From an uncultured Porphyromonadaceae bacterium (GTDB taxonomy: Bacteria; Bacteroidota; Bacteroidia; Bacteroidales; Muribaculaceae), in NCBI GenBank assembly GCA_902489275.1, contig CABTZK010000015.1:1-50937 (forward strand): a stretch of 50,937 nucleotides of DNA. The letters are read 5' to 3'. The translations under genes were made by a program, and so were the position numbers. Of the stretch, positions 27,830-36,672 are shown piece after piece. The notes under the pieces were generated by a model. It had not been told where the DNA came from. It did not search any database and saw nothing but the letters and a program-made list of their open reading frames with translations. Position 1 is the stretch's first letter; each line of letters starts with the position of its first letter.

Positions 27830-27863
27830 AAATCCGGGATGCCCATTGTGGGCTCCCGGATTT
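27830..27863. terminator. Bidirectional terminator between receptor and porin
   Basis: AAATCCGGGA pairs with TCCCGGATTT, with an inner GCCCA/TGGGC around a TTG loop. A-rich sequence on the left gives a U-tract for minus-strand transcripts, so it ends the glp operon and probably the receptor mRNA too. Confidence 0.8.
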
Positions 27864-27882
27864 CTCTTGACAAGGACGGTGA

Positions 27883-29223
27883 TTAGAATGTGAATTGCAA
27901 GCGGGCTTGCCCCATGTGAATGTTCTTGTCGTAGGGCAGGAGATCCTTCTGCATGTGGTGATAGGTGTAGTCGAACATGACCTGCACGTACTTGTTGAAG
28001 CTGTAGTTCAAGCCCACGGTGTAGGAGTCCACCTTGCCGCCGCCCACACTGCTTGAGGCGTAGGGCCAGTCCGCCATGTAGCCGTTAGGATAATACTGGT
28101 TGCGGCCTACCGAGAAGTACTCGCCATCGTTCACATCGTTGAGGTTGGTGTGGTTGTAGCGGGCGACGAGTTCTAACGACTTGCCGTCAATTCCACCCAA
28201 AACGCCCTCGACCGAGTTGTACTTGTAGGGGGCGCCAAAGATGAGGAATCCCGCCTCGACATATCCCCCTTGGAAGTTGTCGCTACGCAATGGGTTGGCA
28301 GCATACCACCAGTCGTAGGAGCCCCAAGTGTCGATATTATTGTTTGAGGCCTCCCACAAGGTCTCGCTGTCGCGCTTCTTGGTGGTGTGCTTGTACATGT
28401 ACTCGCCACGCACGAAGAACTTCTGGCTTTGATAAAGCAGCTCGGCTCCAGCATCGAACACGTTGTTAATCCACGGCAAGTCGCAAGACACGAATTGCTC
28501 ATCCTCATCGACAAACGTTTCCATGCTTTGCCCCAGGTGAAGGGTTTTCTTGAGCACGTTGTTGGTCACCACGCCGCCGCCAATGTGCGACCAGCGCACG
28601 TTGGCGCCAACATGCAGGGTGCGGCCGCCGTCGGCGATTGGGCGATAGATGTAACGTCCGCCGAGGGTCACGCCATTGAAGCCAGCCTCAATCTTGTTAT
28701 ACTGGTTCTCCGAGAAAACGCCCTGGTAGGCCATGAAGCGCTTGTTGTTGAACTTGTAGCTCACGCCCAGCTCACGTCCCTCGCCCAGGGCGTTGCTCAC
28801 TCCTGGGCGCGAGATGAAGTGGTAACTGCCCAACGACGTGTTGCGAGCCATTGAGCCAGCAGGGTCGTTGTAGTAGCCCGCTTTCACGTAGTGCCCGTTG
28901 TTGCGGGCATCTTCCTTGGCATATTGCACGAAGATGTTTTTTTGCGAGAACTTGCCGCCTCCAAATCCAAAGTCGGCATAGAAATACCAATCCTTGTAGG
29001 TCATTGAGGTTCGGATGCGGGCATCGGTGATGGATGCGCCACTCTGCAAGGGCGTGAAGTCGGTGTGATAGGTAGCCACATCGGCCATCATGCGGGCACC
29101 CACAGTGAAATTCACCTCTTTTTCCTTGTTCTCGATGTTGAGTGTGGGTTCTGTGTCAAAGTCTTGTGCGATTGCAGTCAGGGTCAACAAGCCCAGGACC
29201 GGCATCAAAATATATTTCTTCAT
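27883..29223 (-). CDS. Outer membrane porin, OprP/phosphate-selective type
   Basis: A 446-residue outer membrane porin. The signal peptide is MKKYILMPVLGLLTLTAIAQ. The barrel starts at VNFTVGARMMADVATYHTDF and shows alternating aromatic strands, for example RTSMTYKDWYFYADFGFGGG and YVQVMFDYTYHH, ending QARLQFTF with the terminal Phe of outer membrane proteins. The pattern fits the OprP/OprO family. As last gene of the operon with a GDPD lipoprotein and a GlpT-like antiporter, it likely admits glycerophosphodiesters, glycerol-3-phosphate or phosphate. The start at 29223 is used because the 15 upstream codons add nothing before the signal peptide. Confidence 0.82.
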   Translation of the reverse strand: MKKYILMPVLGLLTLTAIAQDFDTEPTLNIENKEKEVNFTVGARMMADVATYHTDFTPLQSGASITDARIRTSMTYKDWYFYADFGFGGGKFSQKNIFVQYAKEDARNNGHYVKAGYYNDPAGSMARNTSLGSYHFISRPGVSNALGEGRELGVSYKFNNKRFMAYQGVFSENQYNKIEAGFNGVTLGGRYIYRPIADGGRTLHVGANVRWSHIGGGVVTNNVLKKTLHLGQSMETFVDEDEQFVSCDLPWINNVFDAGAELLYQSQKFFVRGEYMYKHTTKKRDSETLWEASNNNIDTWGSYDWWYAANPLRSDNFQGGYVEAGFLIFGAPYKYNSVEGVLGGIDGKSLELVARYNHTNLNDVNDGEYFSVGRNQYYPNGYMADWPYASSSVGGGKVDSYTVGLNYSFNKYVQVMFDYTYHHMQKDLLPYDKNIHMGQARLQFTF

Positions 29224-29271
29224 AGTGTTTACGATCTGATTGAAAATGTTAAAATTCTGGGTTATCAATGA

Positions 29272-30960
29272 TTATTTGGTGTAGCCAAGGCGGTCGAGCG
29301 TGGCTTTAGCGTCGGGTACCGATGCGGGGGCTTGAGCGTTGTCATACTTCTGACCGCTGTGGAAGGGATTGGGCAGGTTGGCGTTGCAACGGAAGCCATT
29401 TTCAATCATGTATTGCAGGCCGATTTCGGTGCGGTTGGTGAAGAAGCCGTCCATGTAGACGGGCACGCTCTTGCTGCCGCTGAAGTTGGTGTAGCCCGTG
29501 GCGGGCACCGTCACTTTCAGCACGTCGTCGAACATGGTCGTGTTGCCTTGATTGTAGTAGTCGTTGTAGTAGCCCATGTATTTCGAGATTTGAGCGTAGG
29601 AGTCAAACGAGTAGGGATGATTCATCATGCCGCTCTTGCGAATCATGTAGGCCTGCCAGGGCTTGTTCATCTCCGGGTAGTTGTTGGGAGCGCCCGAGAT
29701 GGCCGGGCCCATGATGTGAGCACCATACTCCTGCCCGTAGCGGATGAAGTCGGCATAACCCGTTGGCGTGTCATAGGCAATATCGGTCGCATAGGGGGGC
29801 TTGCTAATCCACAAGAGGAAGCACATGGGGACTTGTCCCTTGAACACATCGTAAGCGCGACGCAGGGCATCGAACGAGAACGTTTGCAGGATCACCTTGC
29901 CGTTGGTGTTGCCCACGTTCACTCTCCCGCTGGCATAGAAGTCGGCCTGTGTTGCAGGTTTCGTCACGATGTTCCAGCCACACTCGTCGAGCACGTTGTA
30001 GACGCGCACCTCCATATCTTTGGGATTGAGCCAGCTTTCCTTAAACTCGATATAGACACCAGGGCGGTTGCCCGTGTCCATGGGGTCGGCCTCATAGGCA
30101 TTCTTGAAGTCGTACTCGATGAAATCCATGTACTTGGCGGCGTAGGCGTACTCCACGCTGGGATCGTCGCACTTCTTGGTTTTCTTGGTCGACTTGTAGA
30201 TTTCCTCCAGTGTCATGTCCTTGTACTGGTCTTTGATTTTGTAGGGGAGAATGCGGCGGTTGCTGGCATCGCGTTTCAGGCGCTTCCCCTCGGCGTATGC
30301 GATTTGGTCTTGCAGAGCCGAGATGTAGAGGCCGTCGCTATAGACAACCTTTCCATCCTTGATGTAGCCATTGCGCTTGGCCGCAAACGTGCTGCGAGCC
30401 TCTTCCATGCTGGTTTGGTTGAACCATGCGCCCGCATCGAGCATGAGCAACTCGGCATAGTAGTAGGACATGGTGTAGTAGGTGCGGAAGTCGTTCACAT
30501 CGCGCTGGTATTGAGCCTCAATGTCGGCCTCGGTAAAGTGCTGCGAGCCGTCGGCATTCCTGAAGCTGCGGTAGAAGTCCTTGCGGGTGTTGGGCACATA
30601 GTCGGAGAACACGCTTTGGATGTTGGTGGTGCGTTTCAGGTTCTCGTCGTGGTTAGCGAGCACGATGCCATCTTTGGTGGCCTGCATATCGCTCTCTAAG
30701 TAGTCGGCACCCATTTCACGAGCCCAGCGCCACGAGGCCTCGGTCTCTTCAGGGGTCCAGAAGGTGGAGCCACGGTGTGCCACCACGGCATACAAAGGTA
30801 CATAATCGCGCACTTTAGCCAAGTTGGCGGGCAACTGGGCCACGTCAATGCGGCGCGCATCGGTGTTCTCATTTGTGAATTGCTGTTCGTCTTCACATGA
30901 GGAAAAGGCAGTAAGCACCAGCGTGCTCATCAAGCCTACTCTAACGAGTTTCTTAAACAT
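29272..30960 (-). CDS. Glycerophosphodiester phosphodiesterase lipoprotein, enlarged
   Basis: It is expected to hydrolyse glycerophosphodiesters to glycerol-3-phosphate and an alcohol. The 562-residue product has a lipoprotein signal with cysteine at 22 (TAFSSC). The GDPD active site is intact: H62-R63 (VVAHRGSTF), E89 and D91 (LESDMQATKDG), H104 (LANHDENL), and E305/K307 (VYIEFKE). Between H104 and E305 lie about 200 residues, clearly more than in GlpQ, with a Tyr-rich segment (FRTYYTMSYYYAELL) and a YSDGLYISALQDQ region. The extra segment has no recognised domain. It lies between the porin (48 nt) and the GlpT-like gene (54 nt). Confidence 0.88.
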   Translation of the reverse strand: MFKKLVRVGLMSTLVLTAFSSCEDEQQFTNENTDARRIDVAQLPANLAKVRDYVPLYAVVAHRGSTFWTPEETEASWRWAREMGADYLESDMQATKDGIVLANHDENLKRTTNIQSVFSDYVPNTRKDFYRSFRNADGSQHFTEADIEAQYQRDVNDFRTYYTMSYYYAELLMLDAGAWFNQTSMEEARSTFAAKRNGYIKDGKVVYSDGLYISALQDQIAYAEGKRLKRDASNRRILPYKIKDQYKDMTLEEIYKSTKKTKKCDDPSVEYAYAAKYMDFIEYDFKNAYEADPMDTGNRPGVYIEFKESWLNPKDMEVRVYNVLDECGWNIVTKPATQADFYASGRVNVGNTNGKVILQTFSFDALRRAYDVFKGQVPMCFLLWISKPPYATDIAYDTPTGYADFIRYGQEYGAHIMGPAISGAPNNYPEMNKPWQAYMIRKSGMMNHPYSFDSYAQISKYMGYYNDYYNQGNTTMFDDVLKVTVPATGYTNFSGSKSVPVYMDGFFTNRTEIGLQYMIENGFRCNANLPNPFHSGQKYDNAQAPASVPDAKATLDRLGYTK

Positions 30961-31014
30961 AACTGTAATCGTTTTTTTAATAAATTAAAATTATTTGAAC
31001 ATTTGATGGGTAAA

Positions 31015-32403
31015 TCACTTCGTTGCCGACTTGGCGAGGTACTGCTCTTCCTTGTAGGTCAAAGCCATGAAGAAGATGGAGAGGGCACAGGCCGCGATGA
31101 GCAGGACAAAAGTCCAGCTCCAGCCAGCGTTCTCGGCCACATAGCCTATCACGACATTGGCCAGCAAGGCCGTGCCTAACACATAGCCCATGAAGCCCGT
31201 CAAGCCCGCGGCCGTGCCTGCGGCATTCTTGGGCGCCAGGTCAAGCGCCTGCACGCCGATGAGCATCACCGGGCCATAGACCAGGAAGCCAATGGCGATG
31301 AGGCAGCCTATCACCACCCCCAAGTGGTCGAGATTGAGCCAATAGATGACGATAGCCACGGCCACAAGCAGCATGAAAATAATCGTGGGCAAGGCACGAC
31401 GGCCGCGGAACACCTTGTCGCTCAGCCAGCCGCAAAATATCGTGCCGGGAATGGCCGCAAACTCATAGGCGAAATAGGCCCAGCCTGCGCTTTTAATGTC
31501 GATGCCCCGCTCGGTCAAGATGGTGGGTGCCCAGTCGAGACAGCCATAGCGAATCATGTAGACAAACACATTGGCCATGGCAATATACCACAAGAAGCGG
31601 TTGGAGAGCACGGTCTTGAAGATTTCCTTGGTCGAAATGGCTTTCTCGTCTTTCTCGCTATAGTTCTTGGCATAGTTGCCCGTCCATTTCTCAATGGACG
31701 GGAGGCCGCAAGACTGTGGCGTGTCACGAATCATGAGATAGGCGACAACGGCAATAATGACGGCCACCGCCGCCGGAAAGGCATAAGTCCCGATGAGGAA
31801 ATAGTACTCCTCGTGAGCGCCATAGAACCAGGAGCCGAACCACACGGCGCCGTAGGCTGCCATGGGCCCCACCAGGGCACCGCCCACGTTGTGGGCACAG
31901 TTCCAAAACGACATCCAAGTGCCTCGCTCCTTGATGCAGAACCAGCGCGTCATCACGCGGCCGCATGGAGGCCAGCCCATGCCATTAAACCAGCCTACCA
32001 GGAAGTTGAGCGCCGCCATGAGCACGATAGCCCAGACTTTGTGCTCTGCACCGATCCACTGGATGGGGGCAATCATAAACAGCATGGCGATGGCTGCACA
32101 AACCAAGCCTATGGGCAAGAACTTGCGCGCGTCGCTGCGGTCGCTGATGCTCGCCATGAAAAATTTCGAGAAACCGTAGGCAATCGCATTCATCGAAAGC
32201 ACAATGCTCAACTCTCCCTTGTCGAAACCCAAGGGCGACAGAGCCGGAATGGCCATCGAGAAATTCTTGCGGACGATGTAGAATCCGGCATACCCGATGA
32301 AGATGCCGAGGAACACTTGCCAGCGCAGACGCTTGTAGCGTGCATCGGCTGCTGGCCCTTCTTGCTCAGCCTTGAAAGCTGGAGGCGCTAAAAATTTCCA
32401 CAT
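31015..32403 (-). CDS. glpT: GlpT-like organophosphate:phosphate antiporter (MFS)
   Basis: A 462-residue inner membrane transporter of the major facilitator superfamily. The protein shows 12 hydrophobic segments. The start of the fold, RYKRLRWQVFLGIFIGYAGFYIVRKNFSMAIPAL, is characteristic of the GlpT/UhpT (OPA) group. So is LVGWFNGMGWPPCGRVMTRWF, with the arginine of the substrate site, and FWNCAHNVGGALVGP. GlpT exchanges glycerol-3-phosphate for phosphate; UhpT or PgtP relatives take sugar phosphates or phosphoglycerates. The GDPD next door favours glycerol-3-phosphate. It is the first gene of the operon and divergent from a GlpR-like regulator. Confidence 0.9.
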   Translation of the reverse strand: MWKFLAPPAFKAEQEGPAADARYKRLRWQVFLGIFIGYAGFYIVRKNFSMAIPALSPLGFDKGELSIVLSMNAIAYGFSKFFMASISDRSDARKFLPIGLVCAAIAMLFMIAPIQWIGAEHKVWAIVLMAALNFLVGWFNGMGWPPCGRVMTRWFCIKERGTWMSFWNCAHNVGGALVGPMAAYGAVWFGSWFYGAHEEYYFLIGTYAFPAAVAVIIAVVAYLMIRDTPQSCGLPSIEKWTGNYAKNYSEKDEKAISTKEIFKTVLSNRFLWYIAMANVFVYMIRYGCLDWAPTILTERGIDIKSAGWAYFAYEFAAIPGTIFCGWLSDKVFRGRRALPTIIFMLLVAVAIVIYWLNLDHLGVVIGCLIAIGFLVYGPVMLIGVQALDLAPKNAAGTAAGLTGFMGYVLGTALLANVVIGYVAENAGWSWTFVLLIAACALSIFFMALTYKEEQYLAKSATK

Positions 32404-32480
32404 AATTAATTAGAGATGAAAGATGTTTAAAGTATAGTTTTTCTCATTGTATCGTTACAAACATTGCCAGAGCCGTTTTT

Positions 32481-32495
32481 GTTTCAAAACGAAAC
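32481..32495. promoter_or_regulatory. Candidate GlpR operator
   Basis: GTTTC-AAAAC-GAAAC is a perfect inverted repeat in the first part of the glpT transcript, about 15-30 nt after the predicted start. Its TTTC...GAAA arms resemble sites used by DeoR-family repressors. It is only a candidate. Confidence 0.35.
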
Positions 32496-32514
32496 TCGGT
32501 TTTTTGTTTGGGCA

Positions 32515-32545
32515 CAAAAGTAGAGACAAAGTCGAAACCTCACAA
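32515..32545 (-). promoter_or_regulatory. glpT operon promoter, Bacteroidetes type
   Basis: On the minus strand TTG, 20 nt, then TACTTTTG (32515-32522) match the consensus. The leader to the glpT start would be about 105 nt and contains the inverted repeat at 32481-32495. Confidence 0.65.
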
Positions 32546-32607
32546 GGATTTTTTGATTTTTTTTAAATCTTTTTTTAATCTTGTCTTTCAAAAACCAAGA
32601 ATTTTAG

Positions 32608-32628
32608 TAACTTTGCATAGATAATCTA
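32608..32628 (+). promoter_or_regulatory. glpR -7 element and adjacent palindrome
   Basis: TAACTTTG (32608-32615) is a -7 box. Directly after it, at the expected start point, is TAGAT-A-ATCTA (32618-32628), a perfect 11-bp palindrome that could be an autoregulatory site. The -33 element is weak. The leader to the ATG is about 40 nt. Confidence 0.45.
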
Positions 32629-32660
32629 TCAGCAACCATTTTTAGGAAGCGCTCACAACT

Positions 32661-33425
32661 ATGCTCAAGGACCAACGACACGAACTCATCACCAGCGAAC
32701 TGCTAAAAAAGGGAACCGTCCAAGTCATCGAACTGGCCGACATGCTCAATGTGTCGTCAGTCACCATTAGGAAAGACCTCACCGAACTTGAAAAGGAGGG
32801 GAAACTCTACCGCAGCCATGGCCGCGCAATCATGCTCAACCCGTTCACCAACAACCGATCGGTCAACGAGAAAGAGAAGCTGTACCCCGAGGAGAAAGAC
32901 AAAATCGGCCGCGAGGCAGCCAGCCTGATCAACACCGACGACTCGATTTGCATCGCCTCGGGCACCACGGTGCACGCCCTGGCGCGCAACATCAAGCCCC
33001 TGCACCGCCTCACGGTGGTATCGGCCTCGCTGCAAGTGAGCGAGATTCTTGCGCAAAACGAAAACATCGACATCATCCAGTTGGGTGGCATGCTTCGCCA
33101 CAGCAGCCTCTCGGTTGTGGGGCACTACGGCAGCATGATTCTGCAAGACTGCTCGTTCAGCAAGCTCTACATGGGGGTTGACGGCATCGACTTAGACTTT
33201 GGGTTATCGACCACCGAAATGCGTGAAGCGAAGCTCAACCAAGTGATGATGGATTCGGCGCAGAAGATTATTGTGCTGGCTGACAGCAGCAAGTTCGGCC
33301 GGCGAGGCTTTGCCAAAATTTGCAACGTTGAAGATGTTGATTTGTTCATCACCGACGAGGGCATCAGCACCAAAAATATCAAAGCCATAGAAGACTTGGG
33401 CATCGACCTGATTATCGCCAAATAA
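32661..33425 (+). CDS. DeoR/GlpR-family transcriptional regulator
   Basis: A 254-residue regulator. The N-terminal DeoR helix-turn-helix is VIELADMLNVSSVTIRKDLTELEKEGKLYRSHGRA. The C-terminal DeoRC sensor domain contains DDSICIASGTTVHALARNI, VVSASLQVSEIL, and DIIQLGGMLRHSSLSVVG, which bind phosphorylated sugars or polyols in the family. It is divergent from the glpT-GDPD-porin operon, so glycerol-3-phosphate is the likely effector and repression the likely mode. recX follows one base after the stop (TAA then GTG start), so they are probably co-transcribed. Confidence 0.88.
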   Translation: MLKDQRHELITSELLKKGTVQVIELADMLNVSSVTIRKDLTELEKEGKLYRSHGRAIMLNPFTNNRSVNEKEKLYPEEKDKIGREAASLINTDDSICIASGTTVHALARNIKPLHRLTVVSASLQVSEILAQNENIDIIQLGGMLRHSSLSVVGHYGSMILQDCSFSKLYMGVDGIDLDFGLSTTEMREAKLNQVMMDSAQKIIVLADSSKFGRRGFAKICNVEDVDLFITDEGISTKNIKAIEDLGIDLIIAK

Positions 33426-33426
33426 C

Positions 33427-33912
33427 GTGAATCAAAAACCCCATCAGCCCATCACGCCAAGCGCAGCCCTGGCACGCATGGCAGCGCTGTGTGCCCGCGG
33501 CGAGCATGCCGAGCGTGACATTCGCTCCAAACTGGAAACGCTGGGGCTGACGCTCAACAACATCGACACCATCATTACGCAACTCAAGCGTGAGAATTTT
33601 TTAGACGAGACTCGCTATGCCCGCGCCTACTGCCACGACAAGCTGCACTTCAACGGCTGGGGCAAGTTGAAAATAGCCTATATGCTCAAAGCCAAGGGTG
33701 TGAGTGAAGCCTGCATCGAAGCCGCCACTGCTGAAATTGACAACGAGCAATACCGAGAAATCTTGAAAAAGTTGCTGGCGGCCAAGTGGCGCAAGGTGAG
33801 CCACAAGGAGGCACGCCAGGCCCGTGCCGCCATCGTGCGATTTGCCACTGGGCGCGGTTTCGAGTTCAGCGACATTGCCCCCCTCCTCGACGAGCTGACC
33901 AGCCAAGCGTAA
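33427..33912 (+). CDS. recX: RecX-like regulator of RecA
   Basis: A 161-residue helical protein that would bind RecA filaments and modulate recombination. The RecX pattern is present: ARMAALCARGEHAERDIRSKLETLGL, then ITQLKRENFLDETRYARAYCHDKLHFNGWGKLKIAYMLKAKGVSE, and a last helical repeat. Translation starts at GTG 33427, immediately after the regulator stop. recA is not in the window. The pairing with a GlpR-like regulator appears to be only transcriptional. Confidence 0.85.
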   Translation: MNQKPHQPITPSAALARMAALCARGEHAERDIRSKLETLGLTLNNIDTIITQLKRENFLDETRYARAYCHDKLHFNGWGKLKIAYMLKAKGVSEACIEAATAEIDNEQYREILKKLLAAKWRKVSHKEARQARAAIVRFATGRGFEFSDIAPLLDELTSQA

Positions 33913-33987
33913 CGAAGGGCAAGCGCCCCCACCCCACACGCATTGGCAAGTGTGTCATCGTGACCCGACGTTAGAAACCGGGAAAAG

Positions 33988-34020
33988 GGGATGAGCTGGG
34001 CGTTAAGCCCAGCTCATCCC
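33988..34020. terminator. Bidirectional terminator between recX and the TonB receptor
   Basis: A perfect 14-bp stem GGGATGAGCTGGGC / GCCCAGCTCATCCC with a GTTAA loop, between convergent genes. There is no strong U-tract on either side. Confidence 0.7.
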
Positions 34021-34058
34021 GAGATCGCTTGCGACTGCAATCACAACCACATCCCTTC

Positions 34059-36512
34059 TTAGAAGCGCACGCTGACACCGCCATACCAAGTGGCGCCATA
34101 GACTGGCGCATACATGAACGCCGCATCATCGGTGTGCTTCTCGTCTTGAATGTAGCTGAAAATATTTTTCCCGCCGGCATACAAGGTGCAAGTCTTACCC
34201 ACTTGCCTGGACACGCGGGTGTTCCAGAGGGTAAAGGGACTTGTCTTCTTGATTTTCGACATGTTTCCGTCATCCTCAGAGTTATAGTCGATGCGCATTT
34301 TCCCCTGCAATGAGCCCGTGATGGAGAACGACCACGCGCCAGGAGTGTAGTCAATCGACCAGTCGCCCGTCATGGCCGGGAAACGCGAGATGTGCTTGCT
34401 TTCCTTGGCATAGTTCAAGCGCGAGGGGTACTTCACGTTTTCCTCGTCGCTCGGATCAGTCCACTCGGCTCGCTCGTGCTTGAATTTTCCTTGGTTAAAA
34501 GTCCAGCTCAGCCCCACGGTGAAGTCCCGGCAAGGATGAGCCTTGGCCCCGAGCTCCAGGCCCTGAACGTAAGCATCGTCCACGTTTTCCCACTGGTAGG
34601 TGTAGCCTAATTTTTTCACGTCGTCAGACGCGGGCGCAAATTGTATCTTGTCTTTCAAGTCAGTGCGGAAGATGTTCAGGCTCAACTGGACATCCTTGCC
34701 ATAAAAGTCGCCCGAGAGATTATAACTGATTGACCGCTCGCCTTTCAAGTCTGACGACTTCCACACGCGTGGCGACCCGCTGCACAGGTGCAAGTCTTCC
34801 GAGAAGCCGTATGGGGCGCGGAATCCTGTGCCCACGTTAGCGCGAAGCACCAAGGCATCGCTCACTTTGTATTTTGCGGCCAAGCGTGGATTAAAGGTCG
34901 TTTTCTTGAAGTCCGTTTTTGGAAATGCGCTGTCAAACACCTGCTGGCTCGCCTCATATTCCTCGCCCGACTTGTGCAAGTCGACGCGGATACCAGGCAC
35001 GAGCGTGAGTCCTCTCAACACGTTCCACTCATCTTGAATGAAAAACCCAAACTCATTGGCGTGCTTTCTGCTCAGCGAGGTGTAGGCAGTGCCATAATAG
35101 GCGCTGGAAGCGTCGTCAACGCAATAAAGTCCAGTTTCACGCAAGCGCGTGAAGTAGCCTTGCGCACCCACCAGCAGCGTGCTTGCGCCCAGCGCCGTGC
35201 TGAAACTAACCGATGGGGTGAACGTGTTTTCGCGTGCCTGATAGGGGCGCATCATCTCCACGTCGGGGCGCTCGGCATTACCCTCGGCATCCTGGTGTGA
35301 GCCCATGTAGCTGTTCAGAAACGTGTCGTTGGTGGCATTGCGCTTGTGGTAGACCCAGGCTGCGGCGAGGTCGAACTGCGAGCAGTTGCCAAGTGGCAGG
35401 TTGTAGTCCAGGTCGACAGACATGCGATTGGTGAGAATATTCTCTGTCCCGGCCGAGAAAGGATTGAGGTAAAGATCATCGGTCATGACTCCGCCGTAGC
35501 GATGCTCATTCATGAGTTTTCCTCTCAGCACCAACTTATCGTTTTCAACAAATGGGCTGAAGAGATAGAGACCGAAACCCAAGTTGTTCACCGTGAGATT
35601 CACACGATCCGACACGCCATCCTTGTGCTTCACCTCACTCCTTGTGAGGCCATTTTGTGTTTGATCCACCGCGTCGGCGTGATTGTGCCGGCCGAAGATG
35701 TTCAAGCCCACATTTCTTTTTCTCATCGAGGCCGAGACATTGAAATTGCGATGCCCCCAGCTGCCAAATTGCACATCGGCTTTGAGCGAGGGCTCGAAAC
35801 TTGGCTCCTTGGTGATGATATTGATAGCACCCGCGACGGCGCTGCTGCCGTACATGGCCGACCCTGCCCCTTTCACGACTTCCATGCGGTCGACATCGTT
35901 GGTGCCCATTTGCTGCAGGCCATAGACACCAGCCAGCCCCGAGTATATGGGCTCGCCGTCAACCAGCACCTGGGTGTGCTCGGCACCTAAACCCTGCATA
36001 CGCACCATGGAGAAGTTGCAAAACTGGCATTGCTGCTCCACACGCACGCCAGGCACACCTTCCAGCGCCTCATAGATATTCTGTGCGTTTTTTTTCGTGA
36101 TTGCCTGCGAGGTGAGCACCTCGGTGCGAATGGGAACGTCTTTGATGAAGTGCTCGGTGCGTGTGCCTGTCACCACCACCTCATCGAGGTTGAGCACATC
36201 GTCTTCGAGCACAAAATAGGCCTCTACCCCCTTGCCTCGGCTCGTGGTCAGCACAATTTCCTGTGGCCGGTAGCCCACCAGGCTGGCAACTGCCGTCACT
36301 TCACCAATCGGCAAGTCTTCCATCTTAAAGTGCCCCGAGGCGTCACAGTGGGTCACAAGCCTCGTGCCTTTCACTTTGATGGTTGCATAGGGCAAGTGCT
36401 CGCCAGTGGTTTTGCTTTTCACGTCGCCGAAAAGCATGGCATCGGTCCCCCCATGTGCCCATGCACAGACCGAAACCAGCATGCAAAGGATGATTGATAG
36501 ATTTTTTTTCAT
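34059..36512 (-). CDS. TonB-dependent receptor with CxxC in the plug
   Basis: An 817-residue outer membrane active-transport receptor. Signal peptide (MKKNLSIILCMLVSVCAWA) and a CarboxypepD_reg-like domain (about 25-105) come first. A TonB-box-like stretch (LDEVVVTGTRTEHF) precedes the plug (about 120-235), with VLVDGEPIYSGLAGVYGLQQ and VVKGAGSAMYGSSAVAGAINIITKE. The 22-strand barrel ends in WYGGVSVRF. The plug contains CQFC at 162-165 in a region where substrates touch the plug. The ligand could be a metal chelate, cobalamin or haem; no companion gene decides it. The mRNA appears to have a ~150-nt leader from a consensus promoter at 36673-36703. Confidence 0.88.
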   Translation of the reverse strand: MKKNLSIILCMLVSVCAWAHGGTDAMLFGDVKSKTTGEHLPYATIKVKGTRLVTHCDASGHFKMEDLPIGEVTAVASLVGYRPQEIVLTTSRGKGVEAYFVLEDDVLNLDEVVVTGTRTEHFIKDVPIRTEVLTSQAITKKNAQNIYEALEGVPGVRVEQQCQFCNFSMVRMQGLGAEHTQVLVDGEPIYSGLAGVYGLQQMGTNDVDRMEVVKGAGSAMYGSSAVAGAINIITKEPSFEPSLKADVQFGSWGHRNFNVSASMRKRNVGLNIFGRHNHADAVDQTQNGLTRSEVKHKDGVSDRVNLTVNNLGFGLYLFSPFVENDKLVLRGKLMNEHRYGGVMTDDLYLNPFSAGTENILTNRMSVDLDYNLPLGNCSQFDLAAAWVYHKRNATNDTFLNSYMGSHQDAEGNAERPDVEMMRPYQARENTFTPSVSFSTALGASTLLVGAQGYFTRLRETGLYCVDDASSAYYGTAYTSLSRKHANEFGFFIQDEWNVLRGLTLVPGIRVDLHKSGEEYEASQQVFDSAFPKTDFKKTTFNPRLAAKYKVSDALVLRANVGTGFRAPYGFSEDLHLCSGSPRVWKSSDLKGERSISYNLSGDFYGKDVQLSLNIFRTDLKDKIQFAPASDDVKKLGYTYQWENVDDAYVQGLELGAKAHPCRDFTVGLSWTFNQGKFKHERAEWTDPSDEENVKYPSRLNYAKESKHISRFPAMTGDWSIDYTPGAWSFSITGSLQGKMRIDYNSEDDGNMSKIKKTSPFTLWNTRVSRQVGKTCTLYAGGKNIFSYIQDEKHTDDAAFMYAPVYGATWYGGVSVRF

Positions 36513-36599
36513 TGTAGATTTTTTCCCCTTTCTTTTTTAGAACCAGTAGAAACCAGTGCTCATTTCCACAGGCCATTGATTATGCGGTGTTGAATGTTT

Positions 36600-36665
36600 G
36601 CGTTGGCAAGCGCACTGTGCTTGCACACCGTTCTGCAGGATGATGAGAACAGAACGTTGTTGGTT
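36600..36665 (-). promoter_or_regulatory. Structured leader of the TonB receptor mRNA
   Basis: Between the predicted start (about 36665) and the ATG (36512) the transcript has two hairpins near its 5' end. CGTTCTG pairs with CAGAACG, and GCAAGC pairs with GCTTGC. I do not recognise a known riboswitch, and the conserved GCCACTG box of the cobalamin class was not seen. It could be an uncharacterised cis-regulatory RNA or simply mRNA structure. Confidence 0.3.
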
Positions 36666-36672
36666 GGTTTTG

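Noticed and set aside
29332..30699. 455-codon plus-strand frame opposite the GDPD gene
   Set aside because: The minus-strand GDPD has an intact lipobox and catalytic motifs. The opposite frame is a codon-structure shadow with no domain.
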